From NCBI RefSeq assembly GCF_042651565.1, contig NZ_JBHSDF010000004.1: a DNA stretch of 64,000 bases; one strand, given 5' to 3'. Source of the DNA: Salinispirillum marinum. GTDB taxonomy: Bacteria > Pseudomonadota > Gammaproteobacteria > Pseudomonadales > Natronospirillaceae. Position 1 is the stretch's first letter, and each line of letters opens with the position of its first letter. The translations under genes were made by a program, and so were the position numbers. This document shows positions 16,168 to 26,292 of the stretch, in pieces. The notes beneath the pieces are model-generated. The model was given only the letters and a program-made list of their open reading frames with translations, was not told where the DNA came from and ran no database searches.

Positions 16168-19100
16168 TTAAGTCGCTTGCGAGAGATCCAACAACTCCCG
16201 AATGGCCACACTGTACATGCTGAATTCCGGGTCGGTGGTGGCCAGAATTTCGCGCACAATGCGTAACCATCGATCAACCAACAAGCGATGCTTTTCACTC
16301 CATTCGGTAAGCAGTTCCGACAACGGCTGCTTGCCTTGAATGTTTAGCACGCTCTGCGTGAGACGCTGTTGTTGCCACTCCAGATCATCGCGCAGCGCTT
16401 CTCGGGCCATGGCTTGCCAATGGGTACCGACGGACAAATTATTTAGCTGCCCCGCGAACTGGTTCAGCGACAGTTTTTCACCCAAGGTAAAGAAGGCTTC
16501 GGCCACCTGATTCACGGGAACCGAGAGGTCATTGGCCACGCCAATGATGCCCAGCGCATGATATAGGTGATCGCACACCGCTACCTGTTGCGCCAACGCC
16601 AACTCGACCCCCGCGGCTTGATACTCCTTCACCGCGTCGGAAAAGTTCTGCCCCATTTCCCCATGTAAGAACTTCGGTATATCGGCGGCAAACTGTGCCA
16701 CCGGTTCCTTATAACGTTTAACCACCGCGGCGACATCAAAGCTTAAACGGTTGGCTTTGATCAGCGCCCGTGTTGCCCGCCGCACCATACGAGCGCTGCG
16801 CGCCATCATACTCTGCTGTAATTGGCCGTTCACCTTATAGTCTAAGGCTTCAATGCGCGACCATAGCCCCTTCAGGTCAAAAATATCACGCGCGGCGATG
16901 TAGGCACGGGCAATGTCCAATTCACTTGCCCCTGTGCTCTCGCTCAGTCGGTGTACAAAATTGATACCCATGTGGTTGAACAAATCGTTAGCGACTTGAG
17001 TCGCCACGATTTCATTGCGCAGCCGATGGTTCTTGATGTGTTTGCCGAATTCTTTCACCAAACTGGCCGGAAACGCATGTTGCACTTCGTTGACCAAATA
17101 CGGATCTTCACCCGCTTTTTGCTTGATTAAGGCTTCTTTCAAGTCGCCCTTGCTGTAGCTGATCAAGATCGACAGCTCAGGCAGCACCAAGCCTTTGCCG
17201 TTGGCTTTACGATCTGAAATCATTTCATCGTCGGGCAGATATTCCAATGACCGATTCAGTTTCCCGGCCGCTTCAAATGCATTGATCTGCCGGCGGTATT
17301 CTTCAATTCGATGGGCTGCCTCACGCGCCGCCAAACTGATCGCTTGCGTTTGTTTGTAGTTGTTCGCCAGTACTTGATCACCGACCTCTTCGGTCATCTT
17401 TAGCATCCATTGATTGCGATGCTTGCTGGTCAGATCACCACTTTTCACCAATTCATCCAACAGGATTTTGATGTTTACTTCGTGGTCCGAACAATCCACC
17501 CCACCGGCGTTATCGATAAAGTCCGTATAACAGCGTCCACCTTTCAAGCCGAACTCAACACGTGCTAACTGAGTGAAACCCAGGTTACCGCCCTCGCCAA
17601 TAACTTTGCAGCGCAGATCTTTGGCATCGACCCGCAACGCATCGTTGGCCTTATCGCCAACATCCGCATGGCTTTCAGAGCTGGCTTTCGCATAGGTGCC
17701 GATTCCGCCATTCCACAGCAAATCCACCGGTGCTTTCAGAATATGACTGATCAATTCGGTTGGGGGCATCTGGTCTTTGTTGACCTGAAGAAGCTTCTTC
17801 ACCTCCGGCGACAACTTAATGGACTTCGCGTTGCGGTTAAAAATGCCACCGCCTTTGGAAATCAATTTAGCGTCGTAGTCTTCCCAAGAGGAGCGTGGCA
17901 GATCAAACAAGCGTTGCCGTTCGGCAAACGATTTCGCCGCATCGGGATCCGGATCGAGGAAAATGTGCATGTGGTTAAAGGCAGCAACCAGCTTGACGCT
18001 TTGCGAACGCAGCAGACCGTTGCCGAAAACATCACCCGCCATATCACCGATACCCACCACGGTAATGGGCTCTTTTTGCACATTAATGCCCATCTCGCGG
18101 AAGTGACGTTGTACGCTTACCCATGCACCACGAGCGGTAATGCCCATTTTTTTGTGGTCGTAGCCGTTCGAGCCACCGGAAGCAAAGGCATCACCCAGCC
18201 AGAAATCGTATTTTCCAGCCACTTCATTGGCGATATCTGAGAAGGTCGCCGTTCCTTTGTCAGCCGCTACTACCAAATAGGTGTCATCAGGGTCGTGCCG
18301 CACCACATTCACCGGCGGAACGACTTCCCCTTGGACCAGATTGTCGGTGATGTCCAGCAAGCCTTGAATGAAGGTTTTGTAACAAGCGATACCTTCCTGC
18401 AGCATGGCATCGCGGTCACCGCTGGTTGGCAGTTGTTTTGCCACAAAGCCACCTTTGGCGCCCACCGGCACAATGACAGCGTTCTTCACCTGCTGCGCTT
18501 TAACCAAGCCCAACACCTCGGTGCGGAAATCCTCAATTCGGTCAGACCAGCGCAAACCGCCCCGCGCCACCTTACCGCCACGCAAGTGAACACCCTCTAC
18601 CCGTGGCGAATAGACGAAAATCTCAAACTTCGGCCGGGGTAATGGCATATCGTTGATTTTGCTGGGGTCCAACTTAAAGCTGAGGTACGACTTACGCAGT
18701 TTCGGCCCTTCTTCTTGGTAGAAGTTGGTGCGCAAGGTCGCCAAGATTAATTCCATATATTTGCGCAGAATACGGTCTTCGTTCAGGTTTTGTACCAGTT
18801 CGAGGCCTTCTTCCATCTTAGCGACGTACTTTTCTTGCAGCTCTACGCGTTTCTTACGCACCGGATTAAAGCGCGCCGAAAACAGGAAGGTCAGGGTTTC
18901 CGTCATGCGAGTGTGTTGGATCAACGTATTGGCAATGTACTCCTGGCTGAAGCCAAAACGAATTTGCTTCATGTAGCGCGCATAGGCCCGCAGCATCGCT
19001 ACTTCGCGCCAGGTGAGCTTAGAACCCAAGATCATTTGGTTGTAGAGATCGTTCTCGGCGCGGCCGTACCAGATGTTGATGAATGCATCGTTGAACACAT

Positions 19101-20979
19101 CGCGCAAGCTGGCGGGGTCTAACTCAGGATTCGCTTCATAGAGCAGAGAGAAGTCGTACACGTAAACCACACGGCCATCGGTGCGATGTATCTCGTAAGG
19201 AATCTCTTCTACCACGCGCAAGCCTAAGTTTTCCAACACCGGCACCAAGTCCGACAACATCAGCTCGGTTTTTTCATGGAAAATCTTGAGCTTCAAGCTA
19301 CTGCCAGACGGTTCCTGACTCAGATAAAAACTCAGCGTGAGCTGATTTTCAGGGTCGTTGAATAGGGACTCCATGCGTTGCACATCGGCCACGGCAACCC
19401 GTGCCGAGTAGGTTTCACGATAGGACGATGGAAAGGCATTCCGATAGGCGGCATGCAGCTCTACACCGCGCTCTTCACCCACCGTTTCGATCAATGATGC
19501 TTGCAGTTCATCGGTCCAGTTACGGGCTAAGGCGATGACCTGCTGTTCAACTTCCGCAACATTAATGCTGTGTTTGAGCGGTTCGGCCAATTTGAAGACA
19601 TAACGAATGCGTGCCAGTACCGATTCACTCAAATAGTTAGTGAAATCGGACCCTTCGACATTCATGTGTTCCGCCAGCACATCATGAATCTGCATGCGGA
19701 TTTCGGTATTGAAGATTTCCCGTGGTAAATAGACCAACGCGGTGACGAATTTGCCGTACACATCCTCACGTACAAACACGCGAATCTGCTTACGCTCCTG
19801 AATGGACAATACCGTGCGGGTCGTTGCCAGCAGCTCATCCACCGAAGATTGAATCAACTCATCACGCGGGAAAGTGTGCAGAATCTGCGCTAACTCTTTG
19901 TAGTTATGGCTGCGCTGGACAAAATTTGAAGCGGCTAGAACCGTATCAATCTTCTTCCGGATAATGGGAATTGAACGCGGCGAATCGTTGTACACCGATG
20001 AGGTATATAACCCCAAGAAGCGCCGTCCACCGATAACATTACCCTTTTCATCAAAACGGTGAATCACCACATAGTCGCTATATGCCGGGCGATGCACAGA
20101 GGCCCGAGAACCGGACTTGGCAAAACTGATGATCCGTGGATCCTTCACCGCCGCCGTCAATTGCGCACCCATTTCTTCTATGGGTTCTGCCTTTGCCATA
20201 CGTGGCTTGCGGAACAGGCCGCGAGAGGAATCAGCAATGGGCTTGATCGCACCCTTCTCGACCTCAAATTCGTCATAACCTAAGAAGGTAAAGTGGTCAT
20301 TGATCCACCAATCCACAAATACATTGGCTTCATCGATATCGGCTTTCGTGAACCCCGCCTTGGCCAAGTTCTTGAATTCATCTTGTGCCGCCTTGGCAGC
20401 GCTGGTGATGGCCTCAAAGTCGTCCACCACCATTTGCACGTCGGCAATAACGTTTTGCAATTCCCGTTCGATTTCCCGGCGCTGTTTGGCGTCCGAGCGA
20501 TGATCTATTTCAAAATACATCATCAATTCATTATGGGCCGACGCGTCTTCCGATAAGGCTTGTAACTCGCCGGCTTTGGTCCGCGTGGAACAATAATTTG
20601 CGTGGAACAAATTATGAATATTCACCCCTAAGCGATTTAACGCCATCCGAACGGAATCCACCGTAAACGGAATATCACGCGTTAATATCACGACGGACGT
20701 ATGTGAGCTCTGCCATTCATGCTCTTCGACATTGGGATTAAATACTTGCACCTTGGCGGAACTGCCATCCCATTTGTCGATATGTCGCCATAAACTGACC
20801 GTTAGACCAGCCAGATCGGTCATTTCATAGAACTGCAAATCCATCAATGACGCATGATCATATATGCAGTGAATAAAATGCGCTAATGGCGCTTTTTTAT
20901 TATCCGGCACATGGGGTTGTAAGCGTTCAGTTAATTCTTTGATCAGGTTTTTTTGTGCAGTCGATCTGCTGGTAGCCAT
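16168..20979 (-). CDS. gdhB: NAD-specific glutamate dehydrogenase, large (about 180 kDa) type
   Basis: Catabolic enzyme of 1603 residues that converts glutamate to 2-oxoglutarate and ammonium with NAD. The long N-terminal half is the regulatory region of the L-GDH class, with ACT-like folds. The catalytic core lies in the second half and contains the lysine loop PVGAKGGFV and the dinucleotide-binding stretch VVGIGDMAGDVFGNG. The stretch VIGEGGNLGFTQLARVEFG is also typical. Length fits the 1600-residue Pseudomonas and Streptomyces enzymes. The ATG at 20979 is chosen from the MATSRSTAQKNL start; an upstream in-frame codon at 21072 would add 31 atypical residues. It is divergent from the moxR operon. 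Confidence 0.95.
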   Translation of the reverse strand: MATSRSTAQKNLIKELTERLQPHVPDNKKAPLAHFIHCIYDHASLMDLQFYEMTDLAGLTVSLWRHIDKWDGSSAKVQVFNPNVEEHEWQSSHTSVVILTRDIPFTVDSVRMALNRLGVNIHNLFHANYCSTRTKAGELQALSEDASAHNELMMYFEIDHRSDAKQRREIERELQNVIADVQMVVDDFEAITSAAKAAQDEFKNLAKAGFTKADIDEANVFVDWWINDHFTFLGYDEFEVEKGAIKPIADSSRGLFRKPRMAKAEPIEEMGAQLTAAVKDPRIISFAKSGSRASVHRPAYSDYVVIHRFDEKGNVIGGRRFLGLYTSSVYNDSPRSIPIIRKKIDTVLAASNFVQRSHNYKELAQILHTFPRDELIQSSVDELLATTRTVLSIQERKQIRVFVREDVYGKFVTALVYLPREIFNTEIRMQIHDVLAEHMNVEGSDFTNYLSESVLARIRYVFKLAEPLKHSINVAEVEQQVIALARNWTDELQASLIETVGEERGVELHAAYRNAFPSSYRETYSARVAVADVQRMESLFNDPENQLTLSFYLSQEPSGSSLKLKIFHEKTELMLSDLVPVLENLGLRVVEEIPYEIHRTDGRVVYVYDFSLLYEANPELDPASLRDVFNDAFINIWYGRAENDLYNQMILGSKLTWREVAMLRAYARYMKQIRFGFSQEYIANTLIQHTRMTETLTFLFSARFNPVRKKRVELQEKYVAKMEEGLELVQNLNEDRILRKYMELILATLRTNFYQEEGPKLRKSYLSFKLDPSKINDMPLPRPKFEIFVYSPRVEGVHLRGGKVARGGLRWSDRIEDFRTEVLGLVKAQQVKNAVIVPVGAKGGFVAKQLPTSGDRDAMLQEGIACYKTFIQGLLDITDNLVQGEVVPPVNVVRHDPDDTYLVVAADKGTATFSDIANEVAGKYDFWLGDAFASGGSNGYDHKKMGITARGAWVSVQRHFREMGINVQKEPITVVGIGDMAGDVFGNGLLRSQSVKLVAAFNHMHIFLDPDPDAAKSFAERQRLFDLPRSSWEDYDAKLISKGGGIFNRNAKSIKLSPEVKKLLQVNKDQMPPTELISHILKAPVDLLWNGGIGTYAKASSESHADVGDKANDALRVDAKDLRCKVIGEGGNLGFTQLARVEFGLKGGRCYTDFIDNAGGVDCSDHEVNIKILLDELVKSGDLTSKHRNQWMLKMTEEVGDQVLANNYKQTQAISLAAREAAHRIEEYRRQINAFEAAGKLNRSLEYLPDDEMISDRKANGKGLVLPELSILISYSKGDLKEALIKQKAGEDPYLVNEVQHAFPASLVKEFGKHIKNHRLRNEIVATQVANDLFNHMGINFVHRLSESTGASELDIARAYIAARDIFDLKGLWSRIEALDYKVNGQLQQSMMARSARMVRRATRALIKANRLSFDVAAVVKRYKEPVAQFAADIPKFLHGEMGQNFSDAVKEYQAAGVELALAQQVAVCDHLYHALGIIGVANDLSVPVNQVAEAFFTLGEKLSLNQFAGQLNNLSVGTHWQAMAREALRDDLEWQQQRLTQSVLNIQGKQPLSELLTEWSEKHRLLVDRWLRIVREILATTDPEFSMYSVAIRELLDLSQAT

Positions 20980-21263
20980 CGGGCAGTGGTCCTTGGTTGT
21001 TATAAAAATAAGACCTCTATAATTTAGCCTACTGATGAATATTCGCCAATGCCTGAACCCTATTTGTCGCAAATTTTGTTGTTATTGACGTAATCGCCAA
21101 AGAAGCGCTGCCTTCCATCTGTTTTCCAAGACGTTGCAGGGAAATCAACTGAACAATTGGATGAAAAATTGGGGTAAACACTCTACCGATCGGTTGATCG
21201 AACATTGACAGTACACAAAATTCCGGCAAAGAATGCCCCACGACTTTTTAGTACCCTATCATC

Positions 21264-22223
21264 ATGAGCAGCAAACAACGTTTCCAAGAGCTTCAACACT
21301 ACCTTTCCAGTCAAGTACTAGGGCAGACCGACCTCGTCGACGCGCTCCTGATCAGTTTACTCACGGACGGCCATCTCCTAATCGAGGGAACGCCCGGCTT
21401 AGCAAAAACTCGCGCGGTAAAAGCCCTGGCAAAGGGTATTCAAGCGGAGTTTCAACGCATTCAGTTTACCCCGGACCTGATTCCCAGCGATGTGACCGGT
21501 TCGGAAATTTACCGCCCTGACGTGCAACAATTCGAGTTTCAAAGCGGCCCTGTATTCGCCAATCTGGTTTTGGCGGACGAAATCAACCGTTCTCCGGCCA
21601 AGGTGCAATCCGCATTGTTGGAAGCGATGTCCGAGCGACAGGTCTCGATCGGTCGAACCACACGGGCTCTACCCGAGTTATTTATGGTTATTGCGACGCA
21701 AAACCCCTTAGAGCAGGAAGGCACCTATCCGCTGCCGGAAGCCCAATTAGACCGCTTTTTAATGTTGGTGAAGCTCGATTTTCCCGATGTCGAAACCGAA
21801 CGGCAAATTTTGCGCCTGACGCGTGGCGGTGATGCCATTCGCCCGCCGACCGACTGGGTACCTCTTGCGCCCGCGGATGTGCTTTTAGCCAGAGAAGCGG
21901 TCAATGCGGTGCATGTGGCACCTGCCATAGAAGACTACTTGGTTCATCTGGCCGATGCTACACGCCGACCCGCGGCCTACGATGCTGAACTGGCGGAATG
22001 GCTGCAAACCGGTGTTAGCCCTCGTGCTACCATCGCGCTGGAACACGTCAGCCGGGCGTTGGCGTGGCTAAACGGCCAGGACTTTGTTTCACCTGATTTG
22101 GTGCGGCGTGCGCTGCCTTGGGTCTACCCACACCGGTTAACATTAAATTATCGTGCGTTGGCCAAGGGGCTATCCACGGACGATGTGATTGACCGGCTTT
22201 TGCACTGTGTTGCGGTTAGCTGA
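21264..22223 (+). CDS. MoxR-type AAA+ ATPase
   Basis: Cytoplasmic AAA+ chaperone of 319 residues. Walker A is GTPGLAKT at residues 42-49, Walker B is LVLADEIN near 102-109, and the sensor region reads VIATQNPLEQEGTYPLPEAQLDRF, a MoxR hallmark. It is the first gene of a run of six on the plus strand (MoxR, DUF58, DUF4381, two VWA proteins, BatD) that overlap or nearly touch. In such operons MoxR is thought to remodel or activate the VWA proteins. The ATG at 21264 matches the family start; the gdh gene diverges from a 284-base shared promoter region. Confidence 0.94.
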   Translation: MSSKQRFQELQHYLSSQVLGQTDLVDALLISLLTDGHLLIEGTPGLAKTRAVKALAKGIQAEFQRIQFTPDLIPSDVTGSEIYRPDVQQFEFQSGPVFANLVLADEINRSPAKVQSALLEAMSERQVSIGRTTRALPELFMVIATQNPLEQEGTYPLPEAQLDRFLMLVKLDFPDVETERQILRLTRGGDAIRPPTDWVPLAPADVLLAREAVNAVHVAPAIEDYLVHLADATRRPAAYDAELAEWLQTGVSPRATIALEHVSRALAWLNGQDFVSPDLVRRALPWVYPHRLTLNYRALAKGLSTDDVIDRLLHCVAVS

Positions 22224-22225
22224 CG

Positions 22226-23119
22226 ATGTTGCAGGGCGTTTCCGTTTCACTGGCTGACCTTGCATCGCTGCGCGGTGCCGCAGCGCAGTCTTGGCGCGGT
22301 CTGGCACAGCAGTTGGGTGCGCACGAAAGCCGCCTGCTGGGTCAGGGCATGCACATGCGTGAAATTCGTCCCTATCAACCTGGGGATGACATTCGCCACA
22401 TTCATTGGCGAGCCTCCGCGCGCGCTCAGGGTACGTATTCCAAGGTGTATGATGTGGAACATGAATTGCCGTGGATGTTGTTGATTGCCCTAACCCCGAG
22501 TATGTTTTTTGGCAGTCGAACCGCATTTAAATCCGTGCGTGCCCTGGATGCCGCAGCGCGCATAGCTTGGGCCCGCCATGCCCAGCATGATTCGGTCGGT
22601 AGCTTGCTGTTAACGGCGCAACAGCATCGCTGGCACGCACCGACACGCATGGCCTCCGGTCTTTTGCGGCAACTGGATGAATGGGCCAGTAGCAGTACAC
22701 TGACCAGTGAACATCCATTATCGGTCGGACATTTTCGCCAGTGTATGGGCGAGCTGCCGCGCTACATTAAACGCCAGCAGGCAACTGTGGTCATTGCGGA
22801 TTTCCTGCCACACTATCCATGGCGGGAATGGATTCAGGCCATGCAAGGTATTCCGACGACATTTTTGCAAATCACGGACGCGTTGGAGACATCCCTACCG
22901 AGCCAAGGCGTTTTTCCAGCGATGAGTGGTGGCCGGGTGCATTGGTTAACCGGCAGCGCGCAAGCGCAAGCAAGATACGGTGCCAGTCGACAGGCGTGGT
23001 TCCAACAATTGCGTGACCAGTTGGACCCACAACGCCATCGCTGGGTGACGCTGGACACGCAACAAGACCCCGACCACTGGCAATGGTTGATGCAGGATCA
23101 GTCGCATGACCGACGCTGA
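22226..23119 (+). CDS. DUF58 domain protein
   Basis: A 297-residue protein with the DUF58 signature R-YQPGDDIRHIHWRASAR near residues 48-66, followed by a VWA-like fold. It is preceded by the moxR stop with a gap of two bases and overlaps the next gene by 14 bases, so it is translationally linked to both. DUF58 proteins regularly accompany MoxR ATPases. No N-terminal membrane segments are seen, unlike longer DUF58 proteins, so it is probably cytoplasmic. The molecular role is not known. Confidence 0.9.
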   Translation: MLQGVSVSLADLASLRGAAAQSWRGLAQQLGAHESRLLGQGMHMREIRPYQPGDDIRHIHWRASARAQGTYSKVYDVEHELPWMLLIALTPSMFFGSRTAFKSVRALDAAARIAWARHAQHDSVGSLLLTAQQHRWHAPTRMASGLLRQLDEWASSSTLTSEHPLSVGHFRQCMGELPRYIKRQQATVVIADFLPHYPWREWIQAMQGIPTTFLQITDALETSLPSQGVFPAMSGGRVHWLTGSAQAQARYGASRQAWFQQLRDQLDPQRHRWVTLDTQQDPDHWQWLMQDQSHDRR

Positions 23120-23585
23120 ATTGTTGGCGCAACTCGCGCCACCCCTTGCACCCACTGCCCCATCATGGTGGCCTTTGGCCATGGGCTGGTGGGTGCTGAT
23201 CTCCTTAATATTTTTACTGTTGGCCATCGGCTTATGGCGGCTGGGTACACGCTGGCCGTGGTGGCGTTGGCCCAAAGTCTGGCGTGCCAGAAAGCGCTTC
23301 TTGGCCGCCCTGCCCACGCCGCTCCAGCCCGGTCATGCACTGAACCAATGGATTCGCGTGTTGGGCCGCGAGGGAATGAACCTGCCCACGACGTTATCAA
23401 CCCGAGAGTTTGTGCAAGCGCTGAATCAACACCGTGCAACACCCTTACCGGATGACTTAACGACGGTGATGGATGCGGCGTACCAACCTCGTCCTGATAA
23501 CATGTCTTTGGCGACACCATTACCCCAATTGATGCGTACTTTATGCCATACCTGCCTGACCTTACATTCGCCTGGCCTTGGCTGA
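23106..23585 (+). CDS. DUF4381 domain protein
   Basis: A 159-residue protein with one strong membrane segment at about residues 22-45 (PLAMGWWVLISLIFLLLAIG). A basic W/R-rich stretch follows, then a cytoplasmic helical domain. The N-terminal L-PP-AP--PSWWPLA-GWW pattern and the position between DUF58 and the first VWA protein are typical of DUF4381 in MoxR-Bat operons. It overlaps the DUF58 gene by 14 bases and the next gene by 43 bases. Probably an inner-membrane partner of the VWA proteins; biochemical role unknown. Confidence 0.86.
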   Translation: MTDAELLAQLAPPLAPTAPSWWPLAMGWWVLISLIFLLLAIGLWRLGTRWPWWRWPKVWRARKRFLAALPTPLQPGHALNQWIRVLGREGMNLPTTLSTREFVQALNQHRATPLPDDLTTVMDAAYQPRPDNMSLATPLPQLMRTLCHTCLTLHSPGLG

Positions 23586-24574
23586 TTGTTTTACTGCCCG
23601 TGATTTGGGCCGTACAACGCTGGGTGCCCAGTCAACCGCCCGCGGCGCTTTATGTGCCACACGCCTTGCTTTGGCGACGAGCGGCGCAACAGACTAGCCG
23701 ATCTTCTTATGGTGTACGCAGACTATTGGGGTTAGTGGCTTGGACGGCGTTCGTGTTGGCGGTGATGCGCCCGACCCTCCCAGGCCCTAGCGTTGCGCAA
23801 CCCTTAAGCGGACGGCAGATGATGTTGATCATCGATTTATCGCAAAGCATGAGCATTGCCGATATGACCCTTAATGACCGGCGCGCCAATCGACTGGATG
23901 TGCTGAAAACAGTCTTACGCGAGTTCATTGACCGCCGCACGGGCGATCAAATCGGCCTGACGGTCTTCGGCTCCGAAGCTTATCTGGTACTGCCGGTGTC
24001 ACCGGATTTGCGTATGGTGCAAACCGTAGTACTGGACATGCACATTGGCATGGCAGGCGCACGCACCGCCATGGGGGATGGTTTAGGTATCGGTCTGGCG
24101 CACTTGATTGATAACCCGACTGAAGGTGATCGGACCGTCATTCTGTTGTCTGACGGCGCTCAAAATGAGGGCAACATCCAACCCGCCGACGCGGCACAAT
24201 GGGCTGCGGACAACCAGATTAGGCTGTACACCATTGGTTTTGGGGCAACACTGTCCGGCACCGGTTTGTTCAACGATCTGCCGCGCGCCGCCACGGCAGA
24301 TATCGACGAACCAACGCTTATTGCACTGGCCGAAGCCACGGGTGGTCAGTATTTTCGCGCCGAGTCCACCCAGCAGCTACAGGACATATACCGAACGATA
24401 GACCGTTTGGAACCCGCGTTAGGGGCGAGTCAATACCTGTCGCCACGTATTGAATTGTTCTATTGGCCAGCCGCATTTGGCCTAGTGTTGATGGCCATCA
24501 GCCAGCTCCTGTCACACGGAATACCGAGACCCACCACTGCAACCCCTTCGGCCGCGACGGAGAAGAAAACATGA
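23543..24574 (+). CDS. batA: VWA domain protein, BatA-like
   Basis: Inner-membrane protein of 343 residues. Two N-terminal hydrophobic segments (about 8-25 and 55-75) precede a von Willebrand A domain, and another membrane segment lies near the C-terminus (WPAAFGLVLMAISQLL). The MIDAS metal-site motif D-x-S-x-S is present as DLSQSMS, and the later T and D residues of the site are plausible in the LLSDGAQNEGN region. It overlaps the preceding gene by 43 bases and shares ATGA with the next. The family is linked to oxygen tolerance in Bacteroides and to stress resistance elsewhere; here that role is inferred. Confidence 0.92.
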   Translation: MPYLPDLTFAWPWLIVLLPVIWAVQRWVPSQPPAALYVPHALLWRRAAQQTSRSSYGVRRLLGLVAWTAFVLAVMRPTLPGPSVAQPLSGRQMMLIIDLSQSMSIADMTLNDRRANRLDVLKTVLREFIDRRTGDQIGLTVFGSEAYLVLPVSPDLRMVQTVVLDMHIGMAGARTAMGDGLGIGLAHLIDNPTEGDRTVILLSDGAQNEGNIQPADAAQWAADNQIRLYTIGFGATLSGTGLFNDLPRAATADIDEPTLIALAEATGGQYFRAESTQQLQDIYRTIDRLEPALGASQYLSPRIELFYWPAAFGLVLMAISQLLSHGIPRPTTATPSAATEKKT

Positions 24575-26292
24575 CGCTGTTACGTCCTGAGTGGTTGATC
24601 TTATGGCTACCGCTGGCCTTTCTGTTACTGCGCGAGCACAAACGATCACTGACCGGCTGGCAGGAATGGGTCGATGCTCCACTGCTGCAAGCCCTTACGC
24701 GGCAATCACCCGTTCCATGGCCGCGCCTGCAAACCTATGCGCCGTGGGCAGGACTTTTCACCTTAATCCTCGCCCTCGCTGGCCCGGCAACGGAGCGTGT
24801 GTTACCCACTTTCAGTCTCGAGCGTCCGGTGATCGTCGTATTGGATCAGTCCATCAGCATGGGCAGTACCGATATCGCCCCCAGTCGCCATGTGCGCGCC
24901 CAGCAGAAAGTTCAGGACTGGCTTCAGTTGCATCCCAGCCGCCCGGTAGGCTTAATCGTATATTCGGGCACCGCCCATGTTGTATCCCCGATCACCACCG
25001 ATCAGCGCGCCATTTTAGGCTTTTTGCAACAAACGGATCCGTTCATCATGCCAGCCTTTGGTAGCCAACCCGTTGCGGCCATGAATTTGGCCCTGCAACT
25101 CTTGGGTGATGAGCCGGGGGATATTCTATGGTTCACCGATGACTTAACGCCCCAACAGGCGCAACGGCTTCCGAGCTTGAGCAGCGAACAACAACTGGGG
25201 ATGATTGTGGTCGGGACCCGAGTTGGCGCGCCCATTAACCTGCCGAACGGCAACCGACTGCAATTGGATAACGGCGAATTGTTAATTCCCAGCGTCGATA
25301 CGACAGCTATATCACAATGGGTGAACTCGCAACCGAATGCCCGCTGGGCGGCAGTATCCATTGATGATTACGATTTACAAAGCGTGCTGCCTGCGGTTTT
25401 CAATCCGTCCAGCGCATCGGCTGGAGAACGTCGCCAATGGCACGACTGGGGGCCTTGGCTGGTGTTGCTGGCTTTGCCGGGGCTAGCCCTTTGGTGGCGG
25501 CGCGGAGCCTTGTTTACCTTGTGCTTTGCGGTCGCGTTCATCACAGCACCGCAGGCCGAAGCACAAGGTTGGCGAGATTGGTTTCGTAATGCCGACGCGC
25601 AGGGGCTGGCACGCTTAAAAACAGACCCACAAGCCGCCTATGAACGCTTCCAAGACCCACAGTGGAAAGCCTACGCCGCGTTACAGGGCCAAGCGTACCC
25701 GGAGGCACAAGCGATACTCAACGCGGACGACACCGCCTTAGGGCACTATAACCGTGGGCATGCCTTGGTCAACCAAGGAGAATTTGAGGCTGCGCTCGCC
25801 GCGTTTGAAGCCGCACTCTCGGTACAATCAGATTTCGCCGAAGCCGAGCATAACCGCGCGCTGCTTGAGCAATTTTTACAGCAAGAACCGCCGCAAGACG
25901 AGCCGCCGCAAGATGAACCGCAGCAAAATGAGCCGCCTGAATCCGATTCCGATGCGTCCGAGCAGGACGAATCCAACACGGGCAATGATTCGTCCGACGG
26001 TGCTGACGGTGACCGCGGGACGAACGGCCAAACCGGCGAGAATACCGATTCCATTCCACCACGCAGCAGTGCTGACCCGGCGGACAGACCCAGCTCACCC
26101 GCGCAGACACCCGAATCACCCAGCCCGGGAGCCGAGCAAAATGTACCGTCGTCTGGCGAATTGCCCAGTGCATTGGACGAACAAATTAGGCGTCAACTGC
26201 CAACCCCGCAACAACCTTATCTGCAGCGTCGGTTCCGTTTCGAATACGAAATTGACCCGAATCAGTACGACTCAGGAGGTCCGTTGTGGTGA
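24571..26292 (+). CDS. batB: VWA and TPR protein, BatB-BatC fusion
   Basis: A 573-residue protein joining what are separate BatB and BatC proteins in other species. Order: two membrane segments near the N-terminus, a VWA domain with MIDAS motif DQSIS at about residue 92, and a membrane segment at about 297-315. A TPR-like region (GHYNRGHALVNQGEFEAALAAFEAAL) follows. The C-terminal tail of about 120 residues is acidic, Pro/Glu/Ser-rich and probably disordered. The ATG at 24571 overlaps the previous stop (ATGA); an in-frame upstream start at 24463 would lie within batA. The low-complexity tail begins with several copies of a P-P-Q-D-E unit. The periplasmic or outer face is likely for the TPR part. 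Confidence 0.9.
   Translation: MTLLRPEWLILWLPLAFLLLREHKRSLTGWQEWVDAPLLQALTRQSPVPWPRLQTYAPWAGLFTLILALAGPATERVLPTFSLERPVIVVLDQSISMGSTDIAPSRHVRAQQKVQDWLQLHPSRPVGLIVYSGTAHVVSPITTDQRAILGFLQQTDPFIMPAFGSQPVAAMNLALQLLGDEPGDILWFTDDLTPQQAQRLPSLSSEQQLGMIVVGTRVGAPINLPNGNRLQLDNGELLIPSVDTTAISQWVNSQPNARWAAVSIDDYDLQSVLPAVFNPSSASAGERRQWHDWGPWLVLLALPGLALWWRRGALFTLCFAVAFITAPQAEAQGWRDWFRNADAQGLARLKTDPQAAYERFQDPQWKAYAALQGQAYPEAQAILNADDTALGHYNRGHALVNQGEFEAALAAFEAALSVQSDFAEAEHNRALLEQFLQQEPPQDEPPQDEPQQNEPPESDSDASEQDESNTGNDSSDGADGDRGTNGQTGENTDSIPPRSSADPADRPSSPAQTPESPSPGAEQNVPSSGELPSALDEQIRRQLPTPQQPYLQRRFRFEYEIDPNQYDSGGPLW

Noticed and set aside
17668..18240. 190-codon plus-strand frame inside the glutamate dehydrogenase gene
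   Set aside because: Antisense to the conserved catalytic region; explained by the codon pattern of the real gene.
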